Shown one piece after another: positions 61,141 through 64,000 of a stretch of DNA of 64,000 bases (positions within the stretch are counted from its first letter, which is position 1; each line of letters begins with the position of its first letter). The stretch covers positions 182,451,745 to 182,515,744 of the forward strand of contig BTPG01000005.1 of the NCBI GenBank assembly GCA_036245525.1, read 5' to 3'. The translations under genes and the position numbers were made by a program. This DNA comes from Semisulcospira habei (taxonomy: Eukaryota; Mollusca; Gastropoda; Semisulcospiridae). The notes under the pieces are model-generated. The model worked only from the letters and a program-made list of their open reading frames with translations. It was not told the origin of the DNA and did not search any database.

Positions 61141-61252
61141 ATTATCTTATCTTATCTTATCCCATCCCATCCCATTATCTTATCTTATTATTATTATTGT
61201 CTTTGTTTTGTTCTTGGTATGAACTGGACCGCCCCTCTGCATGTCTCCCAGT
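61141..61252. repeat. (TTATC)n and a ~67-bp duplicated block
   Basis: 61186-61252 (TTATTATTATTGTCTTTG, TTCTTGGTATGAACTGGACC, CTCTGCATGTCTCCCAG) recurs at 63171-63237 with one substitution; both copies follow (TTATC)n. Confidence 0.9.
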
Positions 61253-61602
61253 TGGTGCTGGCACAGGCAGATGCCAGCCCGGTGTCCTTAGCTGCAGGCG
61301 GCACCAATTTGCTGTCCAATACAGACTTCTGGAACTGCTCTAGAGACTTTTTGAGACTACACCCGACATCCTCCTCAATCTGAGATGAATAATCTCCAGC
61401 ATGTTCTACATCAGCTTTGCTTGTCAAACCGCCTGGCGACATAACTTTATTGAAGGTATGTCGCCAGCCGGTTACATAAGAAAAATAACCAAAATGTCAA
61501 TATTTTTTTCTGGTTATTTGTTTCCACGTGCCGTGCAAGCTCGACCATCTAGTCATTGTTGTTGTCTGGGCGTCTATGGGATCTGCTCCTGAGAATAAAA
61601 GG
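61253..61602. other. No recognised gene
   Basis: A minus-strand frame (61442-61194) is open but crosses into the duplicated repeat block; not supported as an exon. Confidence 0.35.
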
Positions 61603-61683
61603 TTAAATCATTTGAGACAAACGGCATCCGGATACGCGGGTATCAGCCGTGTATCCGGATGCCGTTCGTCTCGAATGAGTTAT
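61603..61683. mobile_element. C-family palindrome, complete
   Basis: TTAAATCATTTGAGACAAACGGC.. / ..GCCGTTCGTCTCGAATGAGTTA; CATCCGGATACGCGG / CCGTGTATCCGGATG. Confidence 0.9.
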
Positions 61684-61760
61684 ACGTCCTTCATAAAATG
61701 TTCTCGGGAGTATTGCAATAATTTCTGGACAAATGTTGCATTAATACATCCTTGCGAAAT

Positions 61761-62200
61761 ATTCTTGATATGTCTAACAATCATGCTGTGCAAAAGTGCT
61801 AACTTAACTATTAATATTCTTGATATGTCTAACAATCGTGCAGTACAAAAGTGCTAACTTAACTATTAATATTCTTGATATGTCTAACAATTATGCTGTA
61901 CAAAAGTGCTAACTTAACTATTAATATTCTTGATATGTCTAACAATCATGCTGTACAAAAGTGCTAACTTAACTATTAATATTCTTGATATGTCTAACAA
62001 TCATGCTGTACAAAAGTGCTAACTTAACTATTAATATTCTTGATATGTCTAACAATCGTGCAGTACAAAAGTGCTAACTTAACTATTAATATTCTTGATA
62101 TGTCTAACAATCATGCTGTACAAAAGTGCTAACTTAACTATTAATATTCTTGATATGTCTAACAATCATGCTGTACAAAAGTGCTAACTTAACTATTAAA
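61761..62200 (+). repeat. 55-bp tandem array, eight units
   Basis: Unit ATTCTTGATATGTCTAACAA, TCATGCTGTACAAAAGTGCT, AACTTAACTATTAAT. Two units share the variant TCGTGCAGT (second and sixth), suggesting block duplication. Confidence 0.97.
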
Positions 62201-62424
62201 GTTTGAATGTCGTAAAATGAAAGAAATTTTCTGCTCTTTTTCTCTTTTGTACGTTGGAGAGTTCCACCGACTCGTACCACGAGCAGTAGAAGACGTATGT
62301 TAGTTACGTGCCTACTCAAACGCATTGTAAAAAGAAATCCAGACAAGTCTTAGCTGAGGCAAAGCAACCATTGAAAACCCATTGCATCGGCATATTTTAG
62401 CAGCATAAGCAAGCCCTGGATAAA
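62201..62424. other. No gene
   Basis: Nothing recognised. Confidence 0.3.
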
Positions 62425-62436
62425 ATAATAATAATA

Positions 62437-62501
<65 letters not shown>

Positions 62502-62590
62502 TAACTCTTCTATAGCGCAATATCCCCACAAAGATAGGCTCAGAGCGCTTTACATCTAAATATTCTAACTATTGAAATGAACTAGCTAAG
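62425..62590 (-). mobile_element. Retroelement 3' tail with (AAT)n
   Basis: (AAT)n 62425-62501, CTTCTATAGCGCAATATCCC, AGAGCGCTTTACATC: reverse complement of the GCGC..tail type. Confidence 0.7.
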
Positions 62591-62639
62591 GTACCGATAA
62601 CATACAAAAACACAATCATTCATAGGTCCAAATGCACAC

Positions 62640-62830
62640 TGAATCAATGGATCAACGAATCTTTATTTTACAACGGTAAAGATATTAGCAATGCCAGAGG
62701 CAATGCCATTTTTCAAATCTGCCGTTAATACTAGACAGAATACTAGAATAATAAACATAACATTGACACAATACTAGAATAATAAACATGCTGACACAAT
62801 ACTAGAATAATAAACATAACATTTCAGGAG
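62640..62830 (-). mobile_element. LINE 3' end and 30-bp triplicate
   Basis: GAATCTTTATTTTACAACGG..TTTTTCAAATCTGCCGTTA (62655-62730) aligns with the 3' end of LINE copy 3. ACACAATACTAGAATAATAAACAT repeats about three times to 62822. No (GA)n here. Confidence 0.7.
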
Positions 62831-62906
62831 CCTGATCAGAAATATACACGTTGATGGCAAAACATCGCTTCAACCCCCAAACTGAACAACTGAACAAACA
62901 CCCAGC

Positions 62907-62973
62907 TACAAGAGGTATAGATCCTCATGAGCCCCCGCAACTGCGAGCGCTCGTGAAGATCTATGCCTTTTGC
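62907..62973 (-). repeat. A-family palindrome, right core changed
   Basis: ACAAGAGGTATAGATCCTC / GAAGATCTATGCCTTTTGC; core GAGCCCCCGC AACT GCGAGCGCTC. Right flank TTTTGAATCCATGTTCTTA. Confidence 0.87.
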
Positions 62974-62999
62974 TGAAACCATTTTGAATCCATGTTCTT

Positions 63000-63237
63000 A
63001 TCTTATCTTATCTTATCCCGTCACATCCCATTATCTTATCTTATCTTACCTTATCCCGTCCCATACCATTATCTTATCTTATCCCGTCCCATTATCTTAT
63101 CTTATCTTATTTTATCTTATCTTATCTTGTCTCATCCCGTCCCATCCCATTATCTTATCTTATCTTATCTTATTATTATTATTGTCTTTGTTTTGTTCTT
63201 GGTATGAACTGGACCGCCACTCTGCATGTCTCCCAGG
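63000..63237. repeat. (TTATC)n with CCCATCCC blocks and duplicated block
   Basis: 63000-63170 pentamers; 63171-63237 second copy of the 61.19-kb block. Confidence 0.9.
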
Positions 63238-63317
63238 GATCTCGGACGTTGCATCAACAATAGTCTCAAAAACACAATGTTCGTCCACTGTCAGCCAAGG
63301 GGTTAATATCGCATAAT

Positions 63318-63351
63318 ATGTCCGGGCTCATGAGCATCTACTCCTTTTGCA
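63318..63351. repeat. A-family hairpin, right half
   Basis: GGGCTCATGAGCATCTACTCC TTTTGC. Upstream GTCAGCCAAGGGGTTAATAT (63282) is an element end. Confidence 0.6.
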
Positions 63352-63457
63352 GACGTGTGACGTTCTCTGAAAATACGCTGTGGTTCGTGAGGATCTCCGT
63401 TACTAGTTATCATCCACTCAGTGTACAGCCTCGAGGATGATTTTTTTTTTAAAAAAC

Positions 63458-63532
63458 GCACTCGAGACTTGCCGCCACCGGATACGCGGCATAAGCCGCG
63501 TATCCGGAGGCGTCACGTCTCGAATGAGTTAA
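63458..63532. mobile_element. C-family palindrome, left TTAA lost
   Basis: CTCGAGACTTGCCGCCACCGGATACGCGGC / GCCGCGTATCCGGAGGCGTCACGTCTCGAATGAGTTAA, apex ATAA. Confidence 0.9.
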
Positions 63533-63742
63533 CTCATTCTACCCCAAGACCGAAATCCCCAAATTTTAAAGTCGTCCTCTGAAGACTGCGTTGCAGTGCA
63601 GGACACAGATCGACCATGATAGTTCAAGGGTGATGCCAGAATAGCTTGGCGCCCATCGGCGCCAAGCTATTCTGGCATCACCCTTGAACTATCATGGTCG
63701 ATCTTTATCTTGCTGTGGTGTGTCTGGGGTAGAATGAGCTAA
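63529..63742. mobile_element. B-family foldback element, complete, reverse orientation
   Basis: TTAACTCATTCTACCCC / GGGGTAGAATGAGCTAA; hairpin 63607-63704 with ~47-bp perfect arms and loop CATC. Its left TTAA is the right TTAA of the C element above. Confidence 0.94.
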
Positions 63743-64000
63743 GGACTGTGTTTCCAGGGAAATTGTCCCCTATTTGTTAAACGTCGCTTGAAGGACGAGT
63801 TTTCAGAAGAAATTGCCCCAATTTGCTGACACAGCTCGGAGCAAAAACATGTCCAGAGTTGTTTTTGTGGACAGGTTTATTTATTTATTTTTTTTAAAAA
63901 AGTTCACTCTTCTGGGGGGGTATCTGGTCCGGATTTTGGCCCTGTAAACCAAATTGTGCTGGTTCTTTTTGTGTCAACAGATTCAATTGTGCAAAACTCC
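63743..64000. other. No gene
   Basis: T/A-runs at 63880-63900 only. Confidence 0.35.

Overview
EUKARYOTIC, GENE-POOR, REPEAT-SATURATED DNA. The window has no bacterial-style gene packing, no recognisable host exon and no tRNA or rRNA gene. It holds non-LTR retrotransposons (LINEs), tRNA-headed SINEs, long (GA/TC)n, (CA/GT)n, (TA)n and (ATT)n microsatellites, minisatellites and a very large number of short palindromic (foldback) elements. This mix suits an invertebrate, most likely a lophotrochozoan such as a mollusc; the species cannot be read from the sequence.

PALINDROME FAMILIES. I label them by letter. A: ~66-bp hairpin, about 27 copies plus halves, core GAGCCCCCGC/GCGGGGGCTC with ends GCAAGAGG/CCTCTTGC. 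B: 70-116-bp hairpin inside a ~200-bp unit, core GGTAGTGCCAGA/TCTGGCACTACC. C: core GGATACGCGGC/GCCGCGTATCC. D: core GGGCCGACGTC/GACGTCGGCCC. E: ~134 bp, core GATCATAGATC. F: core CACGCTTAGAAA. G: core AAAGCGAGATTTTC. H: core CTCCGCATCAATAGCTGCG. I+J: core CTTAGTCATGC next to TGATTTTGGACC. K: core ATTCGCTACCGC. L: core TAGTCGCGATGATT. N: core GTCGTTCGGCG. Families A, B, C and L (and, in a decayed form, H) are bounded by TTAACYCNTT-like ends, and neighbouring copies of different families share one TTAA. This suggests non-autonomous DNA transposons with TTAA targets (piggyBac-like). No transposase is present in the window.

LAYOUT. 1-19.9 kb: palindromes of nearly every family, a complete tRNA-headed SINE (2.2-2.65 kb) and other SINEs. 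19.95-28.92 kb: a nest of CR1/L2/Jockey-type LINE copies, almost all bounded by (TC)n on their sense strand, all broken by truncation or frameshift. 29-30.5 kb: palindromes. 30.68-32.22 kb: a 5'-truncated LINE with intact RT frame inside a (TA)n tract. 33.0-34.7 kb: a broken SGNH-esterase/coiled-coil ORF (LINE ORF1-like) and a 69-bp minisatellite. 35-50 kb: palindromes, five tandem arrays, LINE fragments, and a repeat-poor stretch at 42.4-44.4 kb with CRE-like sites and a TATA box. 51.15-54.94 kb: a complete 1075-residue endonuclease-reverse transcriptase LINE, near-identical to the 30.7-kb copy, next to a second LINE fragment, with an 11-bp target present three times. 55-64 kb: palindromes, a large inverted repeat, LINE 3' ends and tandem arrays.

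The only long intact protein frame is the LINE ORF on the minus strand at 51.6-54.8 kb. The remaining content is best read as mobile elements and their products.
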